In this document: piece by piece, positions 15,236-23,237 of the stretch
How positions within the stretch are numbered: the first letter of the stretch is position 1
How the letters are laid out: each line of letters opens with the position of its first letter
DNA from: Streptomyces sp. SKN60
GTDB taxonomy: Bacteria; Actinomycetota; Actinomycetes; Streptomycetales; Streptomycetaceae
Length of the DNA stretch: 36,526 nt
Direction of reading: 5' to 3'
Assembly (NCBI RefSeq): GCF_026236535.1
Contig: NZ_JAHTMW010000037.1
Location: 1-36,526, forward strand
Position numbers and translations under genes: made by a program
The notes under the pieces: model-generated
What the model saw: the letters and a program-made list of their open reading frames with translations, nothing else
Database searches by the model: none
Told to the model about the DNA's origin: nothing

Positions 15236-15251
15236 ACTGGTCTACACCAGT
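15236..15251. promoter_or_regulatory. DasR operator (dre) between nagF and nagD
   Basis: ACTGGTCTACACCAGT is a near-perfect match to the DasR (GntR family) consensus ACTGGTCTAGACCA(C/G)T, differing by one base in the centre. It lies 31 bp before nagD and about 160 bp from nagF. DasR represses GlcNAc uptake genes and releases DNA on binding glucosamine-6-phosphate. Confidence 0.9.
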
Positions 15252-15281
15252 ATGCATCCGCAGCACCCAGGGAGGTCGTCG

Positions 15282-16583
15282 ATGAGTAGCGCCAGTGCCG
15301 CCGCCGCGCCGAAGAGATCGATGGGGAGTCGCTTCTTCCAGGGGCTGCAGAAGATGGGCCGCAGCCTCCAGCTGCCCATCGCGGTGCTGCCGGCTGCGGG
15401 CATCATCAACCGGCTCGGCCAGCCGGACGTGTTCGGCGCCGACGGGCTCGGCTGGGACAACGTCGCGAAGGTGATGGCGGGCGCCGGCGGCGCGCTGCTC
15501 GACGGGAGTCTCGGTCTGCCGCTGCTGTTCTGCATCGGCGTCGCGATCGGCATGGCCAAGAAGGCGGACGGCTCGACCGCGCTGGCGGCGGTGGTCGGCT
15601 TCCTCGTCTACTACAACGTGCTGCGACAGTTCCCGAAGACCTGCCCGCCGGGCACGGCGGACATCGGCGGCGGCTGCCTCGCGCCGGACCAGGCCTTCGT
15701 CGGGTACACGTACCAGAACCCGGGTGTCTTCGGCGGCATCATCATGGGTCTGCTGACGGCGTATCTGTGGCAGCGGTACCACCGTACGAAGCTGGTCGAC
15801 TGGCTGGGCTTCTTCAACGGGCGCCGGCTCGTCCCGATCATCATGGCCTTCGTCGGGATCGCCGTGGCGTCGCTCAGCGTGTGGGTCTGGCCGCCGATCG
15901 GCGACGCCCTGGAGGACTTCAGCGACTGGCTGGTCGGGCTCGGCGCCTGGGGTTCGGGGATCTTCGGCGTCGCGAACCGCGCGCTGCTCGTGATCGGCCT
16001 GCACCAGTTCCTGAACGTGCCCATCTGGTTCCAGTTCGGCTCGTACACCAAGCCGGACGGCGTCACGGTGCACGGCGACATCACCATGTTCCTCGCGGGC
16101 GACCCGGAGGCCGGCCAGTTCACCACCGGCTTCTTCCCGATCATGATGTTCGCGCTGCCGGCCGCGGCGCTCGCGATCACCCACTGCGCCAAGCCGCACC
16201 GGCGCAAGGAGATCGGCGGCATGATGCTGTCGGTCGCCCTGACCTCGTTCGTCACCGGCATCACGGAGCCGATCGAATACTCGTTCCTCTTCATCGCGCC
16301 GGTGCTGTACGCGATCCACGCGGTGCTCACGGGTGTGTCGATGGCGGTGAGCTGGGCGCTCGGGGTGAAGGACGGCTTCAGCTTCTCGGCCGGTCTGATC
16401 GACTACGTGATCAACTGGAACCTGGCGACCAAGCCGTGGCTGATCATTCCGATCGGGCTGTGTTTCGCCGTCGTCTATTACGTGATCTTCCGGATCGCGA
16501 TCACCAAGTTCAATCTGCCGACTCCGGGGCGCGAGCCGGAGGAGCTGGAGGAGGAGATGGAGCGGGACGTCACGAAGGCGTGA
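15282..16583 (+). CDS. nagD: PTS EIIC transporter, N-acetylglucosamine family (paralogue of nagE2)
   Basis: The 433-residue membrane protein is an EIIC of the glucose/GlcNAc family. Core motifs: GRSLQLPIAVLPAAGI at the N-terminus, RLGQPD, PLLFCIGVAIGMAKKADGSTALAAVVGFLVY, GFFNGRRLVP, and GITEPIEYSFLF with substrate-binding Glu. ATG 15282 follows GGGAGG six bases upstream. No IIA or IIB domain is fused; IIB is probably nagF. It differs from nagE2 by a Cys-containing insertion (TCPPGTADIGGGCLAP). Expression follows DasR through the site at 15236. By family and synteny this is nagD; its own substrate is less certain than that of nagE2. Confidence 0.9.
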   Translation: MSSASAAAAPKRSMGSRFFQGLQKMGRSLQLPIAVLPAAGIINRLGQPDVFGADGLGWDNVAKVMAGAGGALLDGSLGLPLLFCIGVAIGMAKKADGSTALAAVVGFLVYYNVLRQFPKTCPPGTADIGGGCLAPDQAFVGYTYQNPGVFGGIIMGLLTAYLWQRYHRTKLVDWLGFFNGRRLVPIIMAFVGIAVASLSVWVWPPIGDALEDFSDWLVGLGAWGSGIFGVANRALLVIGLHQFLNVPIWFQFGSYTKPDGVTVHGDITMFLAGDPEAGQFTTGFFPIMMFALPAAALAITHCAKPHRRKEIGGMMLSVALTSFVTGITEPIEYSFLFIAPVLYAIHAVLTGVSMAVSWALGVKDGFSFSAGLIDYVINWNLATKPWLIIPIGLCFAVVYYVIFRIAITKFNLPTPGREPEELEEEMERDVTKA

Positions 16584-16636
16584 AGCCGCCGCGACAGCGG
16601 TCGACCCCTCCTCAAGGGCGTTGAGCCCGGCCCCAC

Positions 16637-16666
16637 GGGCCCTCGGACCTCATGGTCCGGGGGCCC
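16637..16666 (+). terminator. Hairpin after nagD
   Basis: GGGCCCTCGGACC, loop TCAT, GGTCCGGGGGCCC, followed by TTTG. Thirteen base pairs with one wobble. Confidence 0.85.
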
Positions 16667-16740
16667 TTTGTCGTCCCCTGTCCGACTTTGCCGAAGCCCA
16701 CAGAATTCACAGGTTCCTTATCTAAGTCTCACGTGCTACA

Positions 16741-16788
16741 ACTGGTCTACACCACTCATTGGTGTAGACCACGCGGTCCAGACCACCG
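16741..16788. promoter_or_regulatory. Cluster of two to three DasR operators upstream of nagE2
   Basis: ACTGGTCTACACCACT at 16741-16756 and ATTGGTGTAGACCACG at 16758-16773 both fit the DasR consensus; a third, weaker copy (GCGGTCCAGACCACCG, 16773-16788) is adjacent. The tandem arrangement upstream of nagE2 agrees with what is known in S. coelicolor. Confidence 0.85.
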
Positions 16789-16860
16789 CGTTCCACGAGA
16801 CGCCGCCGTCACCCCCTTTCACTGTCCTCTGGCGGCGCCTTGCCCAACTGGAGGAAGTTG

Positions 16861-18126
16861 ATGAGTACGGCCACCGCCCAGGCCGCCGCTCCCGCGAAGA
16901 AGCGCGGATCCGGCCTGTTCCAGGGCCTGCAGAAGGTCGGTCGCAGCCTGCAGCTGCCGATCGCCGTGCTGCCGGCCGCGGGTATCTTGCTCCGTCTCGG
17001 CCAGCCTGACGTCTTCGGCGCCGAGGGTCTCGGCTGGGGCAAGGTCGCCACGGTCTTCGCCAATGCCGGAGACGCGGTCTTCGCCAACATGCCGCTGCTG
17101 TTCTGCGTCGGCATCGCGATCGGTTTCGCCAAGAAGGCCGACGGCTCCACCGCCCTCGCCGCCCTCGTCGGCTTCCTCGTCTACCAGAGCGTCCTGAAGG
17201 CGTTCCCGGTCACCGAGGCCGTCGTCAACACGACCGCCAACGAGGGTGTCGACGTCGCCGCGACGTACAACGACCCCAAGGTCTTCGGCGGCATCATCAT
17301 GGGTCTGCTCGGCGCCGTCGTCTGGCAGCGGTACCACCGCACCAAGCTGGTCGACTGGCTCGGCTTCTTCAACGGCCGCCGGCTCGTCCCGATCCTCATG
17401 GCCTTCGTCGGCACCCTGATGGGCGTGCTGTTCGGTCTCCTCTGGGAGCCGATCGGCGGCGTCATCACCGACTTCGGCAACTGGATGACCGGCCTCGGTG
17501 CCGCCGGCTCCGGCATCTTCGGCGCCATCAACCGCGCCCTGCTCCCCATCGGCATGCACCAGTTCGTGAACACCGTCGCCTGGCAGGAGATCGGCTCCTT
17601 CACCGACTCCACCGGCGCCGTCTGGCACGGCGACCTGCCGCGCTTCTTCCACGGTGACCCGGCCGCCGGCCAGTTCATGTCGGGCTTCTTCCCGATCATG
17701 ATGTTCGCCCTGCCGGCCGTCGCCCTGGCGATCACCCACGCCGCCCGCCCCGAGCGCCGCAAGGTCGTCGGCGGCATGATGTTCTCGCTCGCCCTGACCT
17801 CCTTCGTCACCGGCATCACCGAGCCCATCGAGTTCGCCTTCATGTTCCTGGCGCCGCTGCTGTACGTGATCCACGCGGTGCTCACCGCCGCCTCGATGGT
17901 CATCACCTCGGCCCTCGGCGTGCACCACGGCTTCACCTTCTCCGCCGGTGCGCTGGACTACTTCCTGAACTGGACGTACGCCACCAAGCCGTGGCTGATC
18001 ATCCCGATCGGTCTGGTCTTCGCGGCGATCTACTACGTGGTCTTCCGCTTCGCGATCGTCAAGTTCAACATCATGACCCCGGGCCGCGAGCCCGACGAGG
18101 AGCTCGAGGACCTCACCAAGGCGTGA
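16861..18126 (+). CDS. nagE2: PTS EIIC, N-acetylglucosamine permease NagE2
   Basis: The 421-residue EIIC imports GlcNAc with phosphorylation. It shares most of its length with nagD: GRSLQLPIAVLPAAGILLRLGQPD, FCVGIAIGFAKKADGSTALAALVGFLVY, HRTKLVDWLGFFNGRRLVPI and GITEPIEFAFMF. I chose ATG 16861, with GGAGGA at 16850-16855 and a five-base gap; the open frame reaches 16840. Two to three DasR sites precede it, and a very strong hairpin follows the stop codon. The nagD and nagE2 pair looks like an old tandem duplication with separate promoters and terminators. Confidence 0.94.
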   Translation: MSTATAQAAAPAKKRGSGLFQGLQKVGRSLQLPIAVLPAAGILLRLGQPDVFGAEGLGWGKVATVFANAGDAVFANMPLLFCVGIAIGFAKKADGSTALAALVGFLVYQSVLKAFPVTEAVVNTTANEGVDVAATYNDPKVFGGIIMGLLGAVVWQRYHRTKLVDWLGFFNGRRLVPILMAFVGTLMGVLFGLLWEPIGGVITDFGNWMTGLGAAGSGIFGAINRALLPIGMHQFVNTVAWQEIGSFTDSTGAVWHGDLPRFFHGDPAAGQFMSGFFPIMMFALPAVALAITHAARPERRKVVGGMMFSLALTSFVTGITEPIEFAFMFLAPLLYVIHAVLTAASMVITSALGVHHGFTFSAGALDYFLNWTYATKPWLIIPIGLVFAAIYYVVFRFAIVKFNIMTPGREPDEELEDLTKA

Positions 18127-18143
18127 GCCTCCTCCCGTACGCA

Positions 18144-18179
18144 CCAGGGGCCCGGAACCGTATGGTTCCGGGCCCCTGG
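18144..18179. terminator. Bidirectional terminator between nagE2 and the MBL hydrolase gene
   Basis: Perfect 16-bp stem CCAGGGGCCCGGAACC with its complement around loop GTAT. It lies between the ends of two converging genes and can serve both. Confidence 0.9.
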
Positions 18180-18197
18180 CCGTATGTCCGCGCGCTC

Positions 18198-18950
18198 TCA
18201 GATCTCGTACACCGCGCCCGCGCGGGCCAGTTCCGCCGGGCCGTGGAAGACCTCGCGGGCGTCGGCCAGGTTGCGTTCGCCGTCCGTCCACGGGGGGATG
18301 TGGGTGAGGACGAGGCGGCCGACGGAGGCGCGGGCGGCGTGGGCGCCGGCTTCGCGGCCGTTGAGGTGGAGGGCCGGGATGTCTTCCTTGCCGTGGGTGA
18401 AGGAGGCCTCGCAGAGGAAGAGGTCGGTGCCGTCGGCCAGCTCGTGGAGGGCGTCGCAGACGCCGGTGTCACCCGAGTAGGTCAGCGAGCGGCCGCCGTG
18501 CTCGATCCGGATGCCGAAGGCCTCGACCGGGTGCTGGACCTTCTCCGTGCGCACCTGGAAGGGGCCGATCTCGAAGCTGCCGGAGCTCAGGGTGCGGAAG
18601 TCGAAGGCCTCGCCCATCGCGCCGGGGGTGGGGATGTCCGCGTACGCCGTGGTCAGGCGCTGCTCGGCGCCCTCGGGGGCGTAGACGGGGAGGGCCGGGC
18701 AGCGGCCGCCGTCGTGGCGGTAGTAGCGGGCGACGAAGTAGCCGCACATGTCGATGCAGTGGTCGGCGTGGAGATGGCTGAGGAAGATCGCGTCGAGGTC
18801 GTACAGACCGATGTGGCGCTGCAGCTCGCCGAGGGCGCCGTTGCCCATGTCGAGGAGCAGCCGGAAGCCGTCGGCCTCTACGAGGTAGCTCGAACAGGCC
18901 GATTCCGCGGACGGGAACGACCCGGAGCAGCCGACGACGGTGAGCTTCAT
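18198..18950 (-). CDS. MBL-fold metallo-hydrolase (ribonuclease Z-like)
   Basis: The 250-residue protein begins MKLTVVGCSGSFPSAESACSSYLVEADG and has the metal motif HLHADHC (His59, His61, Asp63, His64), a later GDTG aspartate (YSGDTGVCD) and LTHIPPW histidine. It lies in the MBL family of small hydrolases near RNase Z; its substrate is not known. In actinobacteria such genes neighbour rph and rdgB, as here. It converges with nagE2 and is divergent from the MazF-fold gene. Confidence 0.92.
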   Translation of the reverse strand: MKLTVVGCSGSFPSAESACSSYLVEADGFRLLLDMGNGALGELQRHIGLYDLDAIFLSHLHADHCIDMCGYFVARYYRHDGGRCPALPVYAPEGAEQRLTTAYADIPTPGAMGEAFDFRTLSSGSFEIGPFQVRTEKVQHPVEAFGIRIEHGGRSLTYSGDTGVCDALHELADGTDLFLCEASFTHGKEDIPALHLNGREAGAHAARASVGRLVLTHIPPWTDGERNLADAREVFHGPAELARAGAVYEI

Positions 18951-19158
18951 GGAGCGTGAACCTCCGTGGACGGGTGCGGAAAGCGCGCTGCTGGCGGGGA
19001 GGTCGTGCGGTCTGTCGAGAGTACGGCGCGTGGCGGCCGGTCGCTCCTCCGTGGCGGCCCGTTGTGGGGGAACTCACGGGCTCTGTCACCGGTTCGGATG
19101 GATGGCGGGGCGCCCCGGCGGCGCGGCGTGCGCGACGGTACGGTCTTGAGGTATGGAC

Positions 19159-19623
19159 ATGTCGTGGTGGCCCGCGCTCGTCGCGGTGGTGGTGCTCGCA
19201 CTCGTCGTCGCGCTCGCCGACGGATGGCGCCGCTCGGGCCGCCGGCCGGCCGGCCGTACGCGTCCGCCGGGACGGCCGAAGCGGACGGCGCCGCGCGGGC
19301 CGGCGCCGGAACGGCTGCCGCGGCCGGGCGAGATCTGGTGGGCGGACGTGCCCTTCGAGGACGGGCCGGGGTCAAAGGACCGGCCGTGTCTGGTGCTCGC
19401 GCTGCGCGGGGACAACGCCCTGGTCGCGAAGATCACCAGCAAGTACCACGACGAGCGGCCGGGGGTGATCGCGCTGCCGCCGGGCTCGGTGGGCGACGCG
19501 CAGGGGCGGCCGAGCTTCCTGGAGACGGACGAGCTGCGGGACGTGCCGGTGTGGGAGTTCCGCCGGAGAGTGGGAACGGCGGACCCGGTCGTGTGGGACC
19601 AGGTCCGCCATCTGGCGCGTTAG
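19159..19623 (+). CDS. Membrane-anchored PemK/MazF-fold protein without a visible antitoxin
   Basis: I favour ATG 19159 because GAGG lies seven bases upstream; ATG 19153 has only one base spacing. The protein has an N-terminal transmembrane helix (WWPALVAVVVLALVVALA), a basic linker (RRSGRRPAGRTRPPGRPKRT) and a MazF/PemK-like barrel: RPGEIWWADVPFEDGPGSKDRPCLVLA, and VAKITSKY in the second half. MazF toxins cleave mRNA, but this form, with membrane anchor and no partner gene, is known in actinobacteria and may not be a toxin. No antitoxin ORF is seen on either side. It converges with cysM, 22 bp apart. Confidence 0.85.
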   Translation: MSWWPALVAVVVLALVVALADGWRRSGRRPAGRTRPPGRPKRTAPRGPAPERLPRPGEIWWADVPFEDGPGSKDRPCLVLALRGDNALVAKITSKYHDERPGVIALPPGSVGDAQGRPSFLETDELRDVPVWEFRRRVGTADPVVWDQVRHLAR

Positions 19624-19645
19624 CCGGGATGCGCGGGCCGGGGGC

Positions 19646-20596
19646 TCAGGCCCAGAGCTGGCCCTGGACCGTCTCGATCGCCTCTTCCGTCGTCGCGGCC
19701 GTGTAGAGGCCGGTCGACAGGTACTTCCAGCCGCCGTCGGCGACGACGAAGGCGATGTCGGCGCTCTCGCCGGCCTTGACGGCCTTCTTGCCGACGCCGA
19801 TCGCCGCGTGCAGGGCGGCGCCGGTCGAGACGCCCGCGAAGATGCCCTCCAGCTGGAGGAGTTCGCGGGTGCGGGTGACCGCGTCGGCGGAGCCGACGGA
19901 GAAGCGGGTGGTGAGCACGGAGGCGTCGTACAGCTCGGGCACGAAGCCCTCGTCGAGGTTGCGCAGGCCGTAGACGAGGTCGTCGTAGCGCGGCTCGGCG
20001 GCGACGATCTTGACGTCGGGCTTGTGCTCGCGCAGGTAGCGGCCGACGCCCATGAGGGTCCCGGTGGTGCCGAGGCCCGCCACGAAGTGCGTGATGGAGG
20101 GCAGGTCGGCGAGGATCTCGGGGCCGGTGGTGGCGTAGTGGGCGCCCGCGTTGTCCGGGTTTCCGTACTGGTAGAGCATCACCCAGTCCGGGTGCTGCTC
20201 GGCGAGCTCCTTGGCGACCCGGACGGCGGTGTTGGAGCCGCCGGCGGCGGGGGACGAGATGATCTCGGCGCCCCACATGGCGAGCAGCTGGCGGCGCTCC
20301 TCGCTGGTGTTCTCCGGCATCACGCACACGATGCGGTAGCCCTTGAGCTTGGCCGCCATGGCGAGCGAGATGCCGGTGTTGCCGCTGGTGGGTTCGAGGA
20401 TGGTGCAGCCGGGGGTGAGCCGGCCGTCCTTCTCGGCCTGCTCGACCATGTGGAGCGCGGGGCGGTCCTTGACCGAGCCGGTGGGGTTGCGGTCCTCCAG
20501 CTTGGCCCAGATCCGGACGTCGTCCGAAGGCGACAGGCGCGGCAGCCGGACGAGGGGCGTGTTGCCGACCGCCGCCAGCGGGGAGTCGTAGCGCAT
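19646..20596 (-). CDS. cysM: CysO-dependent cysteine synthase
   Basis: The 316-residue PLP enzyme has the fold II motif NPTGSVKDRPA (Lys43 binds PLP), GNTGISLAMAAKLKGY, PAAGGSNTAVR and GTTGTLMGVGRYL. It is the actinobacterial CysM type that couples O-phosphoserine with the thiocarboxylate of CysO to form cysteine; the CysO gene is directly upstream (14-bp gap) and Mec farther upstream. It forms one operon with cysO and probably the cysteine leader peptide at 21056. It overlaps nothing at the 3' end. Confidence 0.93.
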   Translation of the reverse strand: MRYDSPLAAVGNTPLVRLPRLSPSDDVRIWAKLEDRNPTGSVKDRPALHMVEQAEKDGRLTPGCTILEPTSGNTGISLAMAAKLKGYRIVCVMPENTSEERRQLLAMWGAEIISSPAAGGSNTAVRVAKELAEQHPDWVMLYQYGNPDNAGAHYATTGPEILADLPSITHFVAGLGTTGTLMGVGRYLREHKPDVKIVAAEPRYDDLVYGLRNLDEGFVPELYDASVLTTRFSVGSADAVTRTRELLQLEGIFAGVSTGAALHAAIGVGKKAVKAGESADIAFVVADGGWKYLSTGLYTAATTEEAIETVQGQLWA

Positions 20597-20610
20597 GTGG
20601 ACCGGTCCGC

Positions 20611-20889
20611 TCAGACCATGCCGCCGGCGACGGCCGGCAGGATGGTGACGTTGTCGCCGTCGGCGAGCTTGGTCTCGATGCCGTCGAGGAAGCGCACGTC
20701 CTCGTCGTTCAGGTAGACGTTGACGAAGCGGCGCAGCTTGCCGCCGTCGACGATGCGGGCCTCGATCCCGGCGTGCCGCGTCTCCAGGTCGGCGAAGAGC
20801 TCGGCGAGGGTGTCGCCCTTGCCCTCGACGGCCTTGGCGCCGTCGGTGTAGGTGCGGAGGATGGTCGGGATGCGGACCTCGATGGCCAT
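20611..20889 (-). CDS. cysO: CysO-type sulfur carrier protein (MoaD/ThiS family)
   Basis: The 92-residue ubiquitin-like protein carries sulfur as a C-terminal thiocarboxylate. The C-terminus reads ILPAVAGG followed by Met-Val, so the usual Gly-Gly (89-90) is capped by two residues. ATG 20889 follows AAGGAG with eight-base spacing. Residue features: MAIEVRIPTILRTYTDGAKAVEGKGDTLAELFADLE. The pair cysO-cysM is classical. Removal of the cap would be needed before activation, plausibly by Mec. Confidence 0.94.
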   Translation of the reverse strand: MAIEVRIPTILRTYTDGAKAVEGKGDTLAELFADLETRHAGIEARIVDGGKLRRFVNVYLNDEDVRFLDGIETKLADGDNVTILPAVAGGMV

Positions 20890-21055
20890 GGCGTGGGCTC
20901 CTTCGGAGGGGCGGAGTGGCGGCGGGCGGTGCGGCGTGGGCGTTGTGGCGGCGTGCGATGTGGCGGCGATGTGGCGTGGTGGGCGCGCGTCCGGGCCCCC
21001 GCGCGGAAGGGGGATGGTGCGGGAGGTGCGCTCGGGCCGTGCGGTGGTCGGTCGC

Positions 21056-21172
21056 TCAGAGCGCGGCGCGCGGCGGACACATCGCGCTGGCGAGGCGGCA
21101 CAGGTCGACGTGCAGCCGCGCCACGAGCAGCGGGGTGCCCGGCGTCTCTTCGCTCACGTCGTGGATAACCAT
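21056..21172 (-). CDS. 38-residue cysteine-type leader peptide upstream of cysO
   Basis: ATG 21172 opens a short frame ending RLHVDLCRLASAMC then PPRAAL. The block RLHVDLCRLASAxC is the conserved signature of actinobacterial putative leader peptides found near sulfur genes; cysteine codons TGC and TGT at the end would make ribosomes stall under cysteine shortage. It lies 166 bp upstream of cysO on the same strand, and the spacing allows an attenuator. No clear terminator hairpin is recognisable in that GC-rich stretch, so the mode of control is open. It is too short for routine gene finders. Confidence 0.85.
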   Translation of the reverse strand: MVIHDVSEETPGTPLLVARLHVDLCRLASAMCPPRAAL

Positions 21173-21257
21173 GCGCTCATCGTATCGATTCCCGGTCCGG
21201 GTTCCGGAATGTGATCTCACATCGCGGACTGATCGCGTTCGACCACTGGACCGGCTG

Positions 21258-21683
21258 CTACTCGTACGCCTCGACGACCTTGACCTCTTCCTCCTCCACC
21301 ACGCCCTCGACGATGGTGTACGAGCGGAACTGGAAGGGGCCCGCGCCGTCGGCGTCCGCGGTGGAGACGAGCACGTAGTGCGCCTGCGGCTCGTTGGCGT
21401 AGGAGATGTCGGTACGGGACGGGTAGGCCTCGGTCGCCGTGTGCGAGTGGTAGACGATCACCGGCTCCTCGTCGCGGTCGTCCATCTCGCGGTAGAGCTT
21501 GAGCAGATCGGCGGAGTCGAACTCGTAGAAGGTGGGCGAGCGCGCCGCGTTCAGCATCGGGATGAAGCGCTCGGGGCGGCCGCTGCCGGCCGGCCCCGCG
21601 ACCACGCCGCAGGCCTCGTCGGGGTGGTCCGCGCGGGCGTGTTCCACGATCTGGTCGTACAGGGCTCGGGTGATGGTCAGCAT
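21258..21683 (-). CDS. mec: JAMM/MPN+ metalloprotease Mec (M67 family), CysO-cysteine hydrolase
   Basis: The 141-residue protein has the metal-binding pattern HxHx(10)D in YHSHTATEAYPSRTD (His79, His81, Asp92), with Glu23 as the likely catalytic residue and an LNAA...-type N-terminal half. In mycobacteria, Mec+ releases cysteine from the CysO adduct. The gene lies upstream of the leader peptide, cysO and cysM, all on the same strand. It might also trim the Met-Val cap of CysO. Confidence 0.92.
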   Translation of the reverse strand: MLTITRALYDQIVEHARADHPDEACGVVAGPAGSGRPERFIPMLNAARSPTFYEFDSADLLKLYREMDDRDEEPVIVYHSHTATEAYPSRTDISYANEPQAHYVLVSTADADGAGPFQFRSYTIVEGVVEEEEVKVVEAYE

Positions 21684-21701
21684 GCCGACAGGATAAGCAG
21701 A

Positions 21702-21740
21702 CGGGCCGCCCCGTACCGAGATTCGGTACGAGACGGCCCG
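21702..21740 (-). terminator. Hairpin after the amino-acid permease
   Basis: CGGGCCG pairs with CGGCCCG and CGTACCG with CGGTACG, separated by an internal loop. It lies between the permease stop and the mec start on the minus strand. Confidence 0.75.
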
Positions 21741-21779
21741 GATGCTGAGACCGTGCAGGTCAGCGCCGTACGGAGCCGG

Positions 21780-23216
21780 TCAGACCTTCTTGGTGAACGC
21801 GGCGCCCTCGGGGTTGCGGGCCTTGAGCACCAGGTAGGAGACGGCCAGGATCAGACCCCACACCGGGGCGCCGTACAGCGCCACGCGGTTGTCCTTGTCC
21901 ATCGCCATCGTCGTGATGACCATGCCGATGAAGGCGAGCGAGAAGGCGCTGAACCAGATGCCGCCCGGCGCCTTGAAGGAGGACTGGGGCAGCTCGCCGC
22001 GGTCGGCCTTGAGGCGGTAGCGGATCTGGCAGATCAGGATGACGATCCAGGCCCACATGCCGGAGATGGTGGCGAAGGAGACGACGTAGTTGAACGCCTC
22101 GCCCGGCCACTGGTAGTTGATCCAGACGCCGACCATCATCAGCGCGGCCGAGACGGTGGTGCCGACCAGCGGGGTGCCGCTCTTCGTCAGCCGGGTGAAG
22201 ACCTTCGGGCCCTGACCGTTGAGCGCGAGGTCGCGCAGCATCCGGCCGGTGGAGTACATGCCCGAGTTGCAGGAGGACAGGGCCGCGGTCAGGACCACGA
22301 AGTTGACGATGGCGGCGCCGATGCCCAGGCCCATCTTCTCGAAGGCCGCGACGAACGGGGAGACGCCGGGCTGGAACTCGGTCCACGGCACGACCGACAG
22401 GATCATGATCAGCGCGCCGACGTAGAAGACGGCGATGCGCCACGGCACGGTGTTGATGGCCTTCGGCAGGACCGTCTTCGGGTCCTTGGACTCGCCCGCG
22501 GTGACGCCGACCAGCTCGACGGCGAGGAAGGCGAACATGACCATCTGCAGGGTCATCAGGGTGGAGAAGATGCCGTCCTTGCCGGCGAAGAAGCCGCCCA
22601 GGTCCCACAGGTGCGTCACGGACGCGGTGTCGCCCGCGTCGGAGAAGCCGAGGGTGAGGATGCCGGCGCAGATCAGGATCATGCCGACGATGGCGGTGAC
22701 CTTGACCATGGAGAACCAGAACTCGAGCTCACCGAAGAGCTTCACCGAGATCAGGTTGGCGGCGTAGAGGATCACCGTGAAGACGAGGGCGGACAGCCAC
22801 TGCGGGATGTCCCACCAGTACGTCATGTAGGTGGCGGCGGCGGTGACCTCGGTGATGCCGGTGACGACCCAGAAGAGCCAGTACGTCCAGCCGGTCACGA
22901 AGCCCGCGAAGGGGCCGATGAACTCGCGGGCGTACTCGGAGAAGGAGCCCGAGACCGGGCGGTACATGAGGAGCTCGCCGAGCGCCCGCATGATGAAGAA
23001 GATGACGAGGCCCGCGACGGCGTACGCGAGGATCAGGCTGGGTCCCGCGATGGAGATGCCCTTGCCCGCGCCGAGGAAGAGGCCGGTGCCGATGGCGCCG
23101 CCGATCGCGATCATCTGGATCTGACGTGCGCCGAGTGCCCGGTGATAGCCCTCGCCGGCTGCGGTGTCCGCGGCCTCATTGCCGTCGTGCTGCTTGTCGA
23201 CCTGCACTGAGGTCAT
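21780..23216 (-). CDS. Amino-acid permease (APC superfamily, AAT family)
   Basis: The protein has 12 hydrophobic segments; the N-terminal phrase LGARQIQMIAIGGAIGTGLFLGAG is the AAT-family signature (GabP, CycA, RocE, LysP group). GVTAGESKDPKTVLPKAINTVPWRI and the ends of helices 6 to 8 also match. I chose ATG 23216 (MTSVQVDKQHDG), with AAAGGG nine bases before; ATG 23237 would add seven residues. The substrate is a neutral or basic amino acid and cannot be resolved. Upstream are two inverted repeats (23385-23404 and 23481-23496). Confidence 0.92.
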   Translation of the reverse strand: MTSVQVDKQHDGNEAADTAAGEGYHRALGARQIQMIAIGGAIGTGLFLGAGKGISIAGPSLILAYAVAGLVIFFIMRALGELLMYRPVSGSFSEYAREFIGPFAGFVTGWTYWLFWVVTGITEVTAAATYMTYWWDIPQWLSALVFTVILYAANLISVKLFGELEFWFSMVKVTAIVGMILICAGILTLGFSDAGDTASVTHLWDLGGFFAGKDGIFSTLMTLQMVMFAFLAVELVGVTAGESKDPKTVLPKAINTVPWRIAVFYVGALIMILSVVPWTEFQPGVSPFVAAFEKMGLGIGAAIVNFVVLTAALSSCNSGMYSTGRMLRDLALNGQGPKVFTRLTKSGTPLVGTTVSAALMMVGVWINYQWPGEAFNYVVSFATISGMWAWIVILICQIRYRLKADRGELPQSSFKAPGGIWFSAFSLAFIGMVITTMAMDKDNRVALYGAPVWGLILAVSYLVLKARNPEGAAFTKKV

Positions 23217-23237
23217 GGTGGTGCGCCCTTTCTCCAT

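Noticed and set aside
19159..19623. Classical toxin-antitoxin module
   Set aside because: No antitoxin-like small gene on either side, and the protein is membrane-anchored.
20916..23210. 764-residue plus-strand open frame
   Set aside because: Antisense to leader peptide, mec and permease, all with strong motifs.
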